NCBI RefSeq assembly: GCF_009930815.1
Contig: NZ_CP022222.1
Location: 8,226,501 to 8,290,500 of the forward strand
Direction: 5' to 3'
From: Bradyrhizobium sp. CCBAU 051011
Lineage (GTDB): Bacteria; Pseudomonadota; Alphaproteobacteria; Rhizobiales; Xanthobacteraceae
Length of the DNA: 64,000 bases
Part shown: positions 28,335 through 39,800 of the stretch, piece after piece
Position numbering within the stretch: position 1 is the stretch's first letter
Layout: each line of letters starts with the position of its first letter
Position numbers and translations under genes: made by a program
The notes under the pieces: model-generated
Told to the model about the DNA's origin: nothing
Databases searched by the model: none
The model's input: the letters and a program-made list of their open reading frames with translations, nothing else

Positions 28335-29302
28335 TCCCGAGCGCTGCGGACCGAGCGCAGGTGATGCACTGCCATGCCGTTGACCTCCCGCGGGTGGAGT
28401 TCGGTCGGCCGGCCGTACTGAACATATCCATAGGAGCGGGGAATGTAGTGAGCAGTCAGCGAGCTGCGTGAGTGCTGCGGGGCGTCGGGCTTCAGACTGC
28501 CGTGCAGCACCCGCGAGCTCCACAGCACCACGTCACCTTTTTGAAGGGCCGGCGAATAGAACGATACGCCCGCGAGACCTCGCGCCAACAACCGCGCGTG
28601 CTTGATGCGCAACGCCGCATTTGTTTCCTCGCTGTTATAGTTGAAGGTGCGCGCGGTGTGCTCCGATAGCTCCTCGTATTGCTTCCAGAAAGTGCGCAGA
28701 GGAGCAAAGCCTGGCGCGTCGGTACCGAGAAGCTGGCTCTGCGGCAAAAGATAGAAGCGGCCGGCGCCGGCATGAATGTCCTCAAGCGCGTACCAGCCTG
28801 CGATCATCGCACCGGGAATGGACGCATCCATGAAATGTCCGTCTGCATGGGTGATGGTCCCGCGCGCACTAGACTCGAAGTACATTGATTCAACGCAGGT
28901 GACCCGCTCGCCAGCGAGGATACGTAGGACGCGCTGAACGTTCTGGTGCGTCAGCACTGAGAGGCTGTCGCGACGGAACTTGGTGAACTGCTCATCGCTC
29001 AGATCCTGAACGCTGAGGATCGGATTGATCATATGACCATTGGCAGAGAAGCGATGTGCTTCCCTGCGCGTGGTGAGCTGGCGCAAGATCAGTCCGCGAT
29101 ACGGCTTGACCTCGGAGTGGAAGGCCGCAACGACGTCGTCGGCGCGCTCGGCAGGAATGAGGCCTCGTGCAATCACATAACCCTGATCTCGATAATGCGC
29201 GGCAAACGCCTCCTCGTCCCCCCAGTCTGCACCTCGGCCCGGCACCATTTCGATATCTACCGGCAAGCCTTCCTTTGTCTTCCCTATTGTAATCGTTTCC
29301 AT
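28322..29302 (-). CDS. Phytanoyl-CoA dioxygenase (PhyH)-type Fe(II)/2-oxoglutarate oxygenase, 326 aa
   Basis: The jelly-roll oxygenase carries the iron triad: THADGHFMD (HxD, near residue 152), then SRVLHGSLKPD with the distal His and SRSSLTAHYIP with the Arg that binds 2-oxoglutarate. GWYALEDIHAGAGRFYLLP is the typical PhyH segment between them. Such enzymes hydroxylate, desaturate or chlorinate free or carrier-bound substrates. It lies 42 bases after ubiD, the largest spacing in the tightly packed part of the operon. It might act on an acyl or aminoacyl intermediate; no substrate can be read. Confidence 0.87.
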   Translation of the reverse strand: METITIGKTKEGLPVDIEMVPGRGADWGDEEAFAAHYRDQGYVIARGLIPAERADDVVAAFHSEVKPYRGLILRQLTTRREAHRFSANGHMINPILSVQDLSDEQFTKFRRDSLSVLTHQNVQRVLRILAGERVTCVESMYFESSARGTITHADGHFMDASIPGAMIAGWYALEDIHAGAGRFYLLPQSQLLGTDAPGFAPLRTFWKQYEELSEHTARTFNYNSEETNAALRIKHARLLARGLAGVSFYSPALQKGDVVLWSSRVLHGSLKPDAPQHSRSSLTAHYIPRSYGYVQYGRPTELHPREVNGMAVHHLRSVRSARECAS

Positions 29303-29344
29303 GTGCAGCCTCGCTTTCTCTCATTCGAAATGCGCGGGCCCAGT

Positions 29345-30706
29345 TCAAGGCCTGCGTTTTAGAACGTCGCTGATGTCGACACTGGCCAGAACGTCCGAGG
29401 GCACCTGGTTAGGCTTGATCTGACGCGTCGGCGCGAGCCGACGGGTGGCATCGATTCCCATCTTCGACGTCCTTGCCGTCGGCGACGTGCAGGACGGATC
29501 GAGCAGCGTTCCCGATTCATCGGGATAGATATGGACGTCCCGCACTGGCTGCGTGTTCAGCCCAATCGCACGGAACACTCGGCGCGGATCGCGGATGTCG
29601 ACATCAGCATCCACCACGATCAAATGCTTGGCTTGGATGTCGGTGGACAGCAGCGCGTCCATCACCCGCTTCGGCTCGTCCTCGGCCGTTTTCTCCAGCG
29701 CGACCACAGACGTGAACGGCGCGATAACCGCGAAGGCGGCGACGCTCGGGGCCGCTGCGCGGGCCCGAGCGAGCGTGCGGTGCTCGATCGCCGGGAGTTC
29801 GACGGTCAGATGCTCCATATGCCCGCTCACCACATCCTGGAAGATCGCGTCGCGCCTCATCGTCATGGCGCTGACCTGAAACAGCGGCGAACGCACGATC
29901 CCGGTGCTATAGCCGGACCACTCACCAAATGGCCCTTCTTCGACGAGTTGGTCAGGATCGATCACGCCCTCGAGCACGACCTCGGCGCGAGCAGGTACGA
30001 ACAGACCTGTTTGAGTGACACACTCGACAATGGAGAGTGGCTCGCGTAGCAGACCGCCGATCACACCGTACTCCTCGAGTGGGCCCGAATAAACCGCGCC
30101 AAGAAGCCACGCCGGATGCGATCCAATAAAAAAAGCTATCGGCATGATGCGGCCGGCTCGACGGAAGGCCTGCAAGATGCCGTCCAGGTGCTTGCCGCGC
30201 TCAATAAAGACGGCTGCGCTCGTGCTATCGCGAACCATCAGACGATGCACGCTCAGATTCGTCCGGCCGCTATCCGGATCGCGAGCAACAGCGACGGCCG
30301 CGGTGATATAGGGCTTGTCGGCGTCATATTCGTGATAGACGAGTGCCGGAAGGCGCCCAAGGTCGATATCACGCCCGGTCGCACGTATCTCCTGGACCGG
30401 TGCATCGCGCGTCACCTTCGGCTGGATGGGAGCCGCCGCGGCAACAGCATAGCGTGCCGACACGTCCTTGATCGGACAGCTGAGTGCAAAAGCGATGCGG
30501 CCCATCGAGCCGCACACATTTGTCACCAGCGGTAGGGCCGCGCCGCGGACCGATCCGAACAGCAGGATAGGCGAACGCTGCTGCATCTCGAGCTTCGATA
30601 GAATCGCCGCGGTCTCAAACCGGCGATCTACCTCGCGCTTGATCTCGATAAAGTCCGACGGGCGCTGCGCCCTGACGAGGTCGAGGAAGCTCCGGAGATC
30701 ACTCAT
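29345..30706 (-). CDS. ubiD: UbiD-family decarboxylase, 453 aa
   Basis: UbiD enzymes remove (or add) CO2 on alpha,beta-unsaturated or aromatic acids using prenyl-FMN. Signatures: VYHEYDADKPYITAAVAVAR, TNLSVHRLMVRDSTSA (cofactor/Mn-binding, Arg), LVEEGPFGEWSGYSTG (catalytic Glu pair) and VVSGHMEHLTVELPAIEH. Length is about 450 aa, as expected. ATG 30706 overlaps the SDR stop by ATGA. The partner prenyltransferase is at 20223-20807, so the cluster appears self-sufficient for cofactor. A decarboxylated, possibly alkenyl or aromatic, unit in the product is a reasonable inference. Confidence 0.9.
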   Translation of the reverse strand: MSDLRSFLDLVRAQRPSDFIEIKREVDRRFETAAILSKLEMQQRSPILLFGSVRGAALPLVTNVCGSMGRIAFALSCPIKDVSARYAVAAAAPIQPKVTRDAPVQEIRATGRDIDLGRLPALVYHEYDADKPYITAAVAVARDPDSGRTNLSVHRLMVRDSTSAAVFIERGKHLDGILQAFRRAGRIMPIAFFIGSHPAWLLGAVYSGPLEEYGVIGGLLREPLSIVECVTQTGLFVPARAEVVLEGVIDPDQLVEEGPFGEWSGYSTGIVRSPLFQVSAMTMRRDAIFQDVVSGHMEHLTVELPAIEHRTLARARAAAPSVAAFAVIAPFTSVVALEKTAEDEPKRVMDALLSTDIQAKHLIVVDADVDIRDPRRVFRAIGLNTQPVRDVHIYPDESGTLLDPSCTSPTARTSKMGIDATRRLAPTRQIKPNQVPSDVLASVDISDVLKRRP

Positions 30707-31485
30707 TCCATCAGCGTCCCACCGCAAACATTGAGCGACTGCCCGGTTATCCCTGCGGCGAAATCGGACATCAAATAAACGGCCAGGCCGGCCACTTCGC
30801 GGGCTTCGATGAATCTCTTCATAGGACTCGCGGCAACGATCTCGTCCATATAGCTTTCCGCGGTCTTGCCGAACATTCTTGCGCGGTGCCCCATCGCCTG
30901 ATCAACGAAATCGGTCTTGACGTGCCATGGGCAGATCGCGTTGGACGTGATGCCGAGGGCTGCAGTCTCGCGCGCGACAGAACGGGTGAAGCCCAGCACA
31001 GCAGCCTTCGAAGAGGCATAGGCACTGTTGTAGGCTGGCCCGTATTTCGCTGATACTGATGAGATATTGATGATGCGGCCCCAGCGCGACCGGATCATGT
31101 GCCGGAGTGCCGCTTGGGTGAGTGCGATCAGCGCGAAGACGTTGAGGTCGTAGATCGCCCGGAGATCGTCTCCCCTCTGCATGACTGTATTGGCGACGGC
31201 GGTGGCTCCGGCATTGTTGACGATGACGTCGATCCTGGCGAAGCGATCAAGCGTGGCCTTCACGAGATCAGCACTAGCGTGCACTTCTCGCAGATCGATT
31301 GGCATCGGGTGGGCAACCCCGCCGCTTGCAGCAATCGCTGAGGCAACCTGATCGAGTTGAGACTGCGTGCGCGCGGCCAGGACCACGGCGGCGTTAGCTG
31401 CGGCCGCCATCAGCGCGATCTCACGTCCAATCCCGCGTCCGGCACCGGTGACGATGATGACTTTGCCGCCGAGGTCGATCTTCAT
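30703..31485 (-). CDS. Short-chain dehydrogenase/reductase, 260 aa
   Basis: Classical SDR: the NAD(P) loop VTGAGRGIGREIA, then VNNAGATAVANT, ISSVSAKYGPAYNSAYASSK with the catalytic Ser-Tyr-Lys, and a C-terminal GQSLNVCGGTLME. It would oxidise or reduce an alcohol/ketone, possibly on a carrier-bound or free acid. The start overlaps the ligase stop by four bases. Family members are too varied to name the substrate. Confidence 0.9.
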   Translation of the reverse strand: MKIDLGGKVIIVTGAGRGIGREIALMAAAANAAVVLAARTQSQLDQVASAIAASGGVAHPMPIDLREVHASADLVKATLDRFARIDVIVNNAGATAVANTVMQRGDDLRAIYDLNVFALIALTQAALRHMIRSRWGRIINISSVSAKYGPAYNSAYASSKAAVLGFTRSVARETAALGITSNAICPWHVKTDFVDQAMGHRARMFGKTAESYMDEIVAASPMKRFIEAREVAGLAVYLMSDFAAGITGQSLNVCGGTLME

Positions 31486-33062
31486 GGCATCACCTCATGC
31501 GCAACGTCGCCGCACGATGCCGCGGACCAGCCGCGCAGAGCCTCGCGCCGGACCTTGCCGGAGGCCGTCTTGGGTAATTCTGCGACGATATGGATCTCTT
31601 TGGGCACGCGCACATACGGAAGTGCGTTCAGGCAGTGCCGCTTGAGTTCTGCATGGCATGGGCGATGCCCTGTCTTGGTGACGATGTAGGCCACTACGCG
31701 CTCCCCAAGAAGCGGATCTGGCCGGCCAAGCACGGCCGCCTCCGCAATGCCCGGATGCGTCTGCAGTACCTGCTCGATCTCGCCTGGGAACAGGCGCTCG
31801 CCCGCCGTCTTGATCATTTCGCAGCTGCGGCCGGCAATGTACAGATAGCCGTCGGCGTCCAAATATCCGAGATCACCGGTTCTCAGCCGACCACGCCCAT
31901 CAATCCGGCCGATCGTCCGTTCATCTCCCGACACATATCCTACCATGATTCCGGGACTGCTAGCGACCACCTCGCCAACTGTCCCAGGCGGCAGTGGCTC
32001 GTCTTTCGAACCGAGGATCTCGATAATAACGCCGGGAAGTGGGCGCCCGGACGATGCAGGCCGCGCCAGGACCTCGTGCGATGGGCCATGATAGGTCAGG
32101 CGCGGCGACGCCTCGGTCAGGCCGTAGTTGACATGGAGTGCGGCTTGGGGGACTGCCTCCTGGAGAGCACGCAAGGCGGACGGCGCCAATGCACCGCCAG
32201 TAATGATAAGGTGGCGCAGATCGGGCGGCGACATCTCTCGCAGCCGGCTGTGATTAAGCAGCATGGAGAAGTGATACGGCACTCCCGAGAGGGTTGTGAT
32301 ACGGTGCCGGACAAGATCATGCACGACGGCCTGGGCAAACCGAAAACCGCCCGAGAACACGGTCGTAGCGCCCAGCATCGTGAAGGTCAGGAGTTGGATG
32401 CGACCGTGGATGTAGTGCAGTGGAGCAACGAGCAGTAGGCGATCGTCGCTGGTCAGGCCCAGCCGGCTATTGAAGCTGGTGAGATTCGACAGCAGGTTCT
32501 TGTGGCTCAACATCACCCCCTTGGAACGTCCTGTGGTGCCTGAGGTATAGATGCACATAGCGACGCTCTCGGGATCCGATCGCGGCAATTCCACAACCGG
32601 GCCGCCCGCCTCACACGTCGTTTCGAACATGAGGAACAGGCAGCCGGCGGCATTCAGGGGCGCGGCGAGATCCGAGGCCTCAGCACCGCTTAGGACGATG
32701 GCCGGACACCAGTCGAGATCGTCGCTCATCATTCGCCGTAGCAATTGGGGCTGGATGACCATTGCGGCGGGCCGAGCCTCTGTAAGGGCCGCGAGCGCTG
32801 CCGGGCCCGCCACCGGCGCTATGTCGACGGTGGCGGCGCCGCTGCGCAGAACGGCCCAATAGCTGACGATCGCGGCAAGTGAACTCTCATGGAGGATTGC
32901 GACCCGGCTCGACGGGCCGATTCCCATGTGGGCAAGATGTTCCGCCAACGCAAGACTCATCCGGTCAAGCTGCGCAAAGGTCGCTGCTTCGCCGGGAAAG
33001 ATGGCAGCAAGCTTGTCGGGCCAGCGCGCCGCGGCTTGCGTCAGCAGGTCGTGGAGCAGCAT
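31482..33062 (-). CDS. Free-standing acyl/aryl-AMP ligase, 526 aa
   Basis: ANL-superfamily adenylating enzyme. AMP-binding motif CIYTSGTTGRSKGVMLSHKN (near residue 178), VNYGLTEASPRL (near residue 305), LRTGDLGYLDADGYLYIAGR (near residue 390) and the C-terminal Lys in LPKTASGKVRRE. It has no carrier domain of its own and overlaps by one base the gene for a stand-alone carrier protein, so the pair probably loads an acid starter for the NRPS. It lacks NRPS-style amino-acid binding signatures; the substrate is probably a fatty, aryl or other carboxylic acid. Confidence 0.88.
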   Translation of the reverse strand: MLLHDLLTQAAARWPDKLAAIFPGEAATFAQLDRMSLALAEHLAHMGIGPSSRVAILHESSLAAIVSYWAVLRSGAATVDIAPVAGPAALAALTEARPAAMVIQPQLLRRMMSDDLDWCPAIVLSGAEASDLAAPLNAAGCLFLMFETTCEAGGPVVELPRSDPESVAMCIYTSGTTGRSKGVMLSHKNLLSNLTSFNSRLGLTSDDRLLLVAPLHYIHGRIQLLTFTMLGATTVFSGGFRFAQAVVHDLVRHRITTLSGVPYHFSMLLNHSRLREMSPPDLRHLIITGGALAPSALRALQEAVPQAALHVNYGLTEASPRLTYHGPSHEVLARPASSGRPLPGVIIEILGSKDEPLPPGTVGEVVASSPGIMVGYVSGDERTIGRIDGRGRLRTGDLGYLDADGYLYIAGRSCEMIKTAGERLFPGEIEQVLQTHPGIAEAAVLGRPDPLLGERVVAYIVTKTGHRPCHAELKRHCLNALPYVRVPKEIHIVAELPKTASGKVRREALRGWSAASCGDVAHEVMP

Positions 33063-33355
33063 CAGCAGCCTTTGCGGTTTGTGTTTCTTGCGATCCAGCG
33101 GGCAAGCTGCCGGACGCTGCCGAAGTTGTCCGGGGTAATATCGTCAAGCTCGACAGTGAAACCAAAGACGCCCTCGATCCACACGACCAGCTCCATGATC
33201 GCCGTCGAGTCGACGACGCCTTCGAGACTGGTCTCCGGGTGCAGCTCGCATGCTGCGTCGGCGACGAAATCCGCCTTGATGTGCCCTAGGATCACGTGCT
33301 CGATCTCGTCCTCACTGTCGGCGGCTTGGCGTAGTCGGTCGGCGGAGTTTGACAT
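33062..33355 (-). CDS. Stand-alone acyl carrier protein, 97 aa
   Basis: Helical carrier with the phosphopantetheine site in VVDSTAIMELVVWIEGVFG (Ser near residue 50). The acidic second helix and DDITPDNFGSVRQLARWI are typical. It lies two bases after MbtH and overlaps the ligase start, so it is probably the ligase's partner and delivers the starter to the first condensation domain. Confidence 0.87.
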   Translation of the reverse strand: MSNSADRLRQAADSEDEIEHVILGHIKADFVADAACELHPETSLEGVVDSTAIMELVVWIEGVFGFTVELDDITPDNFGSVRQLARWIARNTNRKGC

Positions 33356-33357
33356 GG

Positions 33358-33567
33358 TCAGGTCTCACCTTGGTTGCGCAGGCTGCGCGGCCGCATGTCG
33401 GTCCACACCTGCTCGATATGGGCGAGGCATGCCGCCCGGCTGCCCTTCTTGCCGGCGTCGGACCATCCTCGAGGAATTGCTTTCGTGACCGGCCAGATCG
33501 AATACTGTTCCTCGTGGTTAACCACCACGCGGTAGACCGTGCTGTCGTCAGGTCCGTCTAGGCTCAT
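33358..33567 (-). CDS. MbtH-like NRPS accessory protein, 69 aa
   Basis: Short protein with the family pattern: [15 protein letters not shown], then [20 protein letters not shown] and [14 protein letters not shown], including the conserved Trp residues. MbtH proteins bind NRPS adenylation domains and help them fold or work. The start overlaps the second NRPS stop by ATGA. It probably serves the adenylation domains encoded just upstream. Confidence 0.93.
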   Translation of the reverse strand: MSLDGPDDSTVYRVVVNHEEQYSIWPVTKAIPRGWSDAGKKGSRAACLAHIEQVWTDMRPRSLRNQGET

Positions 33568-36500
33568 GACATCTCCTCCGCTTGGATCTCATCCAACCAG
33601 CGCGCCAGTTCGTCCGGATCCGCCTCGGCGGCTTGCATCTGAAGAATGACCACGGACAGCTCGGCCAAAGTCGGCGCCTCAAAAATGCGTTGAACCGGAA
33701 GATTGACGCCGAAACTGTCGCGGATGCGCGTGGCCAGCTGGACGGCGGTGAGCGAATGGCCGCCCAGAGCAAAGAAATTGTCGTGGACCCCGATCTTATT
33801 GCACAGCAGCAGATCGCACCAAAGCCGTGACAGCTCCTCCTCGAGGCGGTTTCGCGGCACTAGCTGGTGTTCGTCGTCGGCGTTGGAAAGAGAAGCTGGA
33901 TCGGGAAGTCGGTAGCGATCGATCTTGCCGGTGCCGCCGAGTGGCAGGCTCGTCATCATAACGAACCGGGAAGGCACCATGTATTCGGGCAGCACCTCGA
34001 GCAACATCCGGCGCAGTTCGATCGTGCTCGGGGCGGCCCCCGGGATCGGCACGACATAGGCGACGAGATGGCGATTGCGCGCATCGGTCCCGCGGGCGCT
34101 GACGACGGCCGTTTGGACATCGGGATGCCGCGCGAGCGCGACCTCAATCTCACCGAGCTCAATGCGGAAACCGCGCACCTTAACTTGGTGATCGCCGCGG
34201 CCGAGAAGCTCGATCACGCCGTCTGAACGGAACCGAGCAAGATCGCCGGTCTGGTAGAGCCTGGCACCCGGGATTCCACTGAACGGATCGGGAATGAATC
34301 GCGCAGCGGTCATGCCTGGGTCGCCCACATAAGCCCGCGCCAAGCTCAGACCACCGGCGTAGAGATCGCCAACGACGCCGACCGGAACCGGCTCGAGTGT
34401 GGCGCTGAGAATATGGACGGTCGCATTGGCGATCGGTCGTCCCACTGGGGGCATGGTGGGCCACAAACGCGGATTCTCATCTAGCACGTGCTCGGTAACG
34501 AAATGAGTCTCGGTTGGCCCGTATTCATTATGAAGCTGACAGCCGGGCAACCCGGTAAAGAACCGGATGATATGCGTGTTGATCTGTAGCGGCTCGCCGG
34601 TCGATATCACCTGGCGCAAGCCGAGAGCGAGATCGGTTCGCGCAGCCGCATGCTCGGCAAGTTGCGCCAACGCCGTATAGGGCATGAAGAGTCGCCCGAT
34701 GTGTTCCGCCGCCAGCAGATCAGCCAGCGCGGCGGCGTCTCGACGTATCCGCTCGGACGCGAGCACCAAGGTACCGGCAGTCGAGAGCGTCGAAAGCACC
34801 TCGAGTACGCTAACGTCGAAGCTGAACGAGTTGTATTGAACGGTACGCCCGCCGCGAGCTAACGGATTTATGCCGTTCTGCCACACGGTGAGATTGGTTA
34901 GGCTCCGATGACTCATGCCGACGCCCTTTGGACGCCCGGTCGAACCGGACGTGTAGATGATGTAGGCAAGATGATCGGGCCTGGTGATGCATGCCGGATC
35001 TTGTTCTGGTAGTCGATCGAGGACGCCTTTGGCATCGATACGGACCACGTTTCCAGCGTAGTTTGCAGGCAACACGCAGGTGAGTTGCTGTTGGGTGATC
35101 ACAACCGGCGCCTGCGCGTTGGAGAGCATGTAGGCGAGCCGTTCGGCCGGATAGGTCGGATCGAGCGGCACATAGGGTCCACCCGCCTTCAGCACCGCCA
35201 GAAGAGCAACGATCATGTCGACCGAGCGCTCAAGACAAATGCCGACCGGCGACTCGGGGCCGACGCCGATGGCGCGCAGGTGATGAGCTAGCGAGTTGGC
35301 GCGACTGTTGAGTTCCAGGTACGAGAGATTCTCGTCGCCGCAGATCAGCGCGGTGTCATGCGGCGTAGCCCTGACCTGCGCCTCGACGAGTTGGTGAGCG
35401 CAGAGCTCTGCCGGGTACTCCAGTACAGTTGCATTCCAGGCCGTGCGCTGCTGGACCTCATCGGCGCTCAACAGCGGCAGATCAGCAAGGCGTGCGTCGG
35501 GGTTCGCCGCGATGCCTCGCAGCAGCGTCTGGAGATGACCGGTAAGCCGCGCGATCGTGCTCGCTTCGAACAGGTCGCAGGCATATTCCCAGCAGCCGAC
35601 AATCTCTCCAGCGGTATCGGTCAGATGTAGGCTGAGGTCAAACTTGGCCGTGCCCGTCGAAATTGCGGCGCCGTCTGCGGCCGGCGCGGCCGCCTGAGCT
35701 GTCTCCATGACGAAAAACACTTGGAACAGCGGATTGACGTTCAGAGTTCGGTTGGGCTGTAGGTCCTCGACAAGTTTCTCGAACGGCAGATCCTGGTGCT
35801 CGTAAGCCTCGAGCGTGATGGTGCGCACGCGTGCGAGGAGCTCGCGGAAGGTGATGTTCAGGGTTATCTCCGTGCGCAGGACCAACGTGTTGAGAAACAA
35901 GCCGATCAGGCCTTCGAGCTCGGAGCGATTGCGGTTTGCCACCGGCGTACCGACGACGAGATCCCTCTGCCCGGTGTAGCGATGAAGCAGCGACTTGAAC
36001 ACGGCAAGCATCACGATGAACATGGTCGCCTGCGCACCCCGGCCGAGTTCGCGAAGAGCGTCGCTCGGCGCCCGCGGAATGACGAATGAATGCAGGGCGC
36101 CGCGAAAACTCGGCAGCGGAGGCCGCGGCCTGTCGATGGGCAGCTCAAGTACCGCGGGCGCGCGCTCAAGCCTGGTCCGCCAATAAGCGAGCAGACGGGC
36201 CTCCGGCTCGCCGGTAAGCCATTCTCGCTGCCAACGCGCATAGTCGCCGTATTGCAGCGGCAATACCGGCAAATCTGCAGCGCGGCCCCTGCAGTGGGCT
36301 TCGTAGCAAGCTGTCAGTTCGTGCAAGAACCGTTGCAGCGACCATGCATCACACACGATGTGGTGGATGGTCACGACCAGCCAGTGCTCGCCATCATCGA
36401 TCCTCAACAGCGTCGCCCGCAGCATCGGCCCGGCGGCCAAGTCAAAGGGCTTCACCACCTCGATGCCTGCGATCCGCACGGCTGCGGCTCGCCGCGCTGT

Positions 36501-36890
36501 CGCGTCGGCCCCCTCGCATTCCAAAACTGAGAGCGGTACCGCTGAGGCCGGCTGAACTCGCTGCACCGGCCGACCGCCCTCGACGATGAAGATCGTCCGG
36601 AGCGCCTCGTGGCGCGCGACGACATCGCTCAGACTGTCGCGCAGAGCCGCAACTACGATCCGTCCTCGAAGCGGGATGACACAGGGAATGTGGTAGGCCG
36701 GGTTACCAGCCTGCAGCCGGTCGAGGAACCAGAAGCGCTCCTGGGCGAATGACAGCGGCGTGGCCGTTCCCTCGGCATGAGGCACGCGCCACCAAGCTTG
36801 CCGGACCGGTCGCTGGTGGTCCGGCAGGAGTGAATCGAGTAGCGCATAGCGGGCATCCGACAGCTCGAACTTGCTGGTCGCGCCACTCAT
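33564..36890 (-). CDS. NRPS, one module (C-A-PCP), 1,108 aa
   Basis: Condensation domain about residues 45-480, with [17 protein letters not shown]. Adenylation domain about 500-1,010: [43 protein letters not shown] and a final [12 protein letters not shown]. Carrier domain about 1,030-1,095 with [19 protein letters not shown]. No epimerisation, methylation or thioesterase domain follows the carrier; the C-terminus is a short acidic tail. Hand-aligned specificity residues read D-V-L-F-I-T-E-F-V, which I cannot match to a common amino acid. It follows the two-module NRPS with an ATGA overlap, so it probably acts third, and needs a separate release enzyme. Confidence 0.93.
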   Translation of the reverse strand: MSGATSKFELSDARYALLDSLLPDHQRPVRQAWWRVPHAEGTATPLSFAQERFWFLDRLQAGNPAYHIPCVIPLRGRIVVAALRDSLSDVVARHEALRTIFIVEGGRPVQRVQPASAVPLSVLECEGADATARRAAAVRIAGIEVVKPFDLAAGPMLRATLLRIDDGEHWLVVTIHHIVCDAWSLQRFLHELTACYEAHCRGRAADLPVLPLQYGDYARWQREWLTGEPEARLLAYWRTRLERAPAVLELPIDRPRPPLPSFRGALHSFVIPRAPSDALRELGRGAQATMFIVMLAVFKSLLHRYTGQRDLVVGTPVANRNRSELEGLIGLFLNTLVLRTEITLNITFRELLARVRTITLEAYEHQDLPFEKLVEDLQPNRTLNVNPLFQVFFVMETAQAAAPAADGAAISTGTAKFDLSLHLTDTAGEIVGCWEYACDLFEASTIARLTGHLQTLLRGIAANPDARLADLPLLSADEVQQRTAWNATVLEYPAELCAHQLVEAQVRATPHDTALICGDENLSYLELNSRANSLAHHLRAIGVGPESPVGICLERSVDMIVALLAVLKAGGPYVPLDPTYPAERLAYMLSNAQAPVVITQQQLTCVLPANYAGNVVRIDAKGVLDRLPEQDPACITRPDHLAYIIYTSGSTGRPKGVGMSHRSLTNLTVWQNGINPLARGGRTVQYNSFSFDVSVLEVLSTLSTAGTLVLASERIRRDAAALADLLAAEHIGRLFMPYTALAQLAEHAAARTDLALGLRQVISTGEPLQINTHIIRFFTGLPGCQLHNEYGPTETHFVTEHVLDENPRLWPTMPPVGRPIANATVHILSATLEPVPVGVVGDLYAGGLSLARAYVGDPGMTAARFIPDPFSGIPGARLYQTGDLARFRSDGVIELLGRGDHQVKVRGFRIELGEIEVALARHPDVQTAVVSARGTDARNRHLVAYVVPIPGAAPSTIELRRMLLEVLPEYMVPSRFVMMTSLPLGGTGKIDRYRLPDPASLSNADDEHQLVPRNRLEEELSRLWCDLLLCNKIGVHDNFFALGGHSLTAVQLATRIRDSFGVNLPVQRIFEAPTLAELSVVILQMQAAEADPDELARWLDEIQAEEMS

Positions 36891-39800
36891 CGGGAAGCCC
36901 CCTTCATTTCCAGCCGCGTGGTGCCGAGCATCACTTCGACTTCCTGGTCGGATAGATTCGCCACGGTCATGATCGCATGCGCCCGCGCCTGGACGGCCTG
37001 CTGATCGTCGGCGCGGCTGAGAATCTCGGCGGCCAGCAAAGTCGGTGTCGGCACATTGAAGAAATGCGATGCGGCAATGTCGACGCCGAGCATCGCGCGC
37101 AATCGCGATAGCACCCGCATCGCGAGGAGAGAATGACCCCCGAGGTCGAAGAAATTGTCTTCGGTGCCGACCGACTCGACGCGGAGAGTGTCAGCCCATA
37201 GCGAAATCAGGAACGCCTCCAGCGCATCGGCCGGTGCCGCCGCCTCGCTGTCCACCAAGCGTGATTTCCCTGGTTTCGGCAGCGCCCGAGGATTGAGCTT
37301 GCCATTCGCCGTGAGCGGCACGGCTTCGAGTTCAAGATAGACAGCCGGCACCATGGCGAGCGGCAGGATTTCGTGAAGTCGACGCCGCAGCTCCGTCGGC
37401 TGGACCTGCTGCCCGGGCCGGCGCACGTAATAGGCGATGAGCCGCTGATCCGCGGAGCCGTTCGGACCGTCGTTGACCACGACGGCGTCGGCAATTGCGG
37501 GATGGCGCAGCAGGGCGGTGCGGATCTCGCCGAGCTCGATCCGCACGCCCCTGAGCTTGACCTGGTCGTCGACGCGTCCCAAGAACTCAATTTCGCCGGC
37601 CGGCAGCCGTCGGCCCAGATCACCGGTGTGGTACATCCGCCCGCCCGGCTCGGCGCCGATCGGATCAGGAAGAAAGCGCTCCGCCGTCAATGCGGGGTGG
37701 CCCAGATAGCCGCGCGCCGGCGCCATGCCTGCAATATAGAGATCGCCCGCCACGTTCACGGGCAGCTCGTTGAGATGGCGATCGAGCACGTAGAGCCGGG
37801 TATTGGCGATGGCGTGCCCGATGGGCACCGAGTGGCGGTTCGGATCCGGCCTACACCGCCAGCGGGTCACATCGATGGCGGCCTCGGTCGGACCGTACAG
37901 ATTCTCGAGCGTACAGTTACGGAGCCGGGCGAAGAACAGGTCCTGGAGTACGAGAGGCAGCGTTTCGCCGCTGGCAATCACGCATCGCAGGCTCGGGAGC
38001 GTTATCGGACCCACCTCGTTGAGGAAGGTCCACAACATCGAGGGCACGAAATGCACATGCGTAACGTTGAAACGAGCAATGGTCCGGGCGACATAATCGG
38101 CATCCCGGTGGCGGCCGGGCGCCGCAAGCACAACCGCAGCGCCGGTGATGACTGGCCACAGCAGCTCCCACACAGAGACATCGAAGCCAATCGAAGTCTT
38201 GTGTAGGACGCGATCGCCGTCCGCCAAATGAAAGGCCTGCTGCATCCACAGCAGCCGGTTGCTCAACGCGCCTTGCGTATTGACGACCCCTTTCGGAATA
38301 CCCGTGGAACCCGAGGTATAGATTACATAGGCGGCATTGCGAGGCCCGGCGGCACGCTCAGGCAGTTGCGGCAGCCCCTCCCCGCTCAGGCCATCATCGA
38401 CGCTCAGCAATCGCACGCCCAACCCTTGGAGGCGTGTCTTTTCTGTTTCGCCGGCGAGCACGATCATAGGATCGGCATCGCCAATGATCAGTCGCAGCCG
38501 CTCATCCGGATAATCAGGGTCGAGCGGGACGTAGACCGCGCCTGCCTTTAGCACGCCGAGGACGGCGACCATGAGGTCGAGCGAGCGAGGGAGGCAGACG
38601 CCGACGAGGCTCTCCTCGCGAATGCCGAGGGCGCGCAGGTGCTGGGCCAGCCTAGTCGATAGACGATCGAGCTCGGCATAGCTCAACCGAGCGTCCTCAC
38701 AGATCGCCGCGATCTTGTCCGGTGTGAGCGCAGCGTGGGCAACGAACAGCTCGTACACCGGGACCGTGGTGTCCTCGTCCGTGGCGGTTTGGTGCCAACC
38801 GCTGAGCGCATTTTGCTCCGCCGGGCCGACCAGCGGCGCATCGGCAAGCGGCAGGTCGATATGCTCGACGACATGCGCGATGAAGCCTGCGAGATGCCCG
38901 GACATGCGCTCGATTGTCGCAGCCTCGAACAGCTCAGTGCGATACTCGAACACGCATCTAAAGACTCGATTGTCGTCGGAGACGTGAAGGGAAAGATCAA
39001 GCTTTGCGCCCTGACCCATCATTGGGGGGGACCAGTCCGGGCTCGATCCCACTTGATGCAGCGCGAACATCACCTGAAAGATAGGGTTCACGGTGGGATC
39101 ACGCTCGGGCCGCAGTGCCTCGATCAAATTCTCGAACGGCAGTTCCTGATGCTCATGAGCGGTAATGACCGTCTCGCGGACCTGGCCGACGAGCCCGCGG
39201 AATGTCATGCCAGGGGACAAGTCGGCGCGGAGCACCAGCATGTTGACGAAAAGACCGATGAGCGCCTCGGTGTCCGACTCGTTCCGATTGGTCACGGGTG
39301 AACCGATCACCACGGTATCTTGTCGCGTATAGCGCCACAGGAAGGCCTGAAACGCGGCCAGCAAGACGATGAAGTTCGTCATGTGCTGCGCTTGGGCGAG
39401 GGCGCGGACCTCGCCAGCGACCGCATCGGGCAGATCGAAGACATATAACGCGCCGGGGCCATGGCCCGCCATGCGCTGACGCGGGTGATCAAGCGGCAAC
39501 TCGATATGACCCGGAATCCCTTTGAGCCTCTCCGTCCAGAAATCCCGGTGCTGTTCAAGAAGAACGCCACGCAGCCGCGCCCTCTGACGCTCGGCGTATG
39601 TGCCGTATTGGATAGAAAGCGGCGCAAGGGGCGACGGCAGGTCGCGTAGCGTGGCGTCGTACAGCTTGGCGATCTCCCCATACAGAACACCGGCGGACCA
39701 CCCATCGAAGATGATGTGATCGACGATGATGAGCAGCGAACATGCGCCCCCAGCGAAGCGCACCAAACTCGCGCATAGCAGCGGCCCGGTCTCGAGGTTG

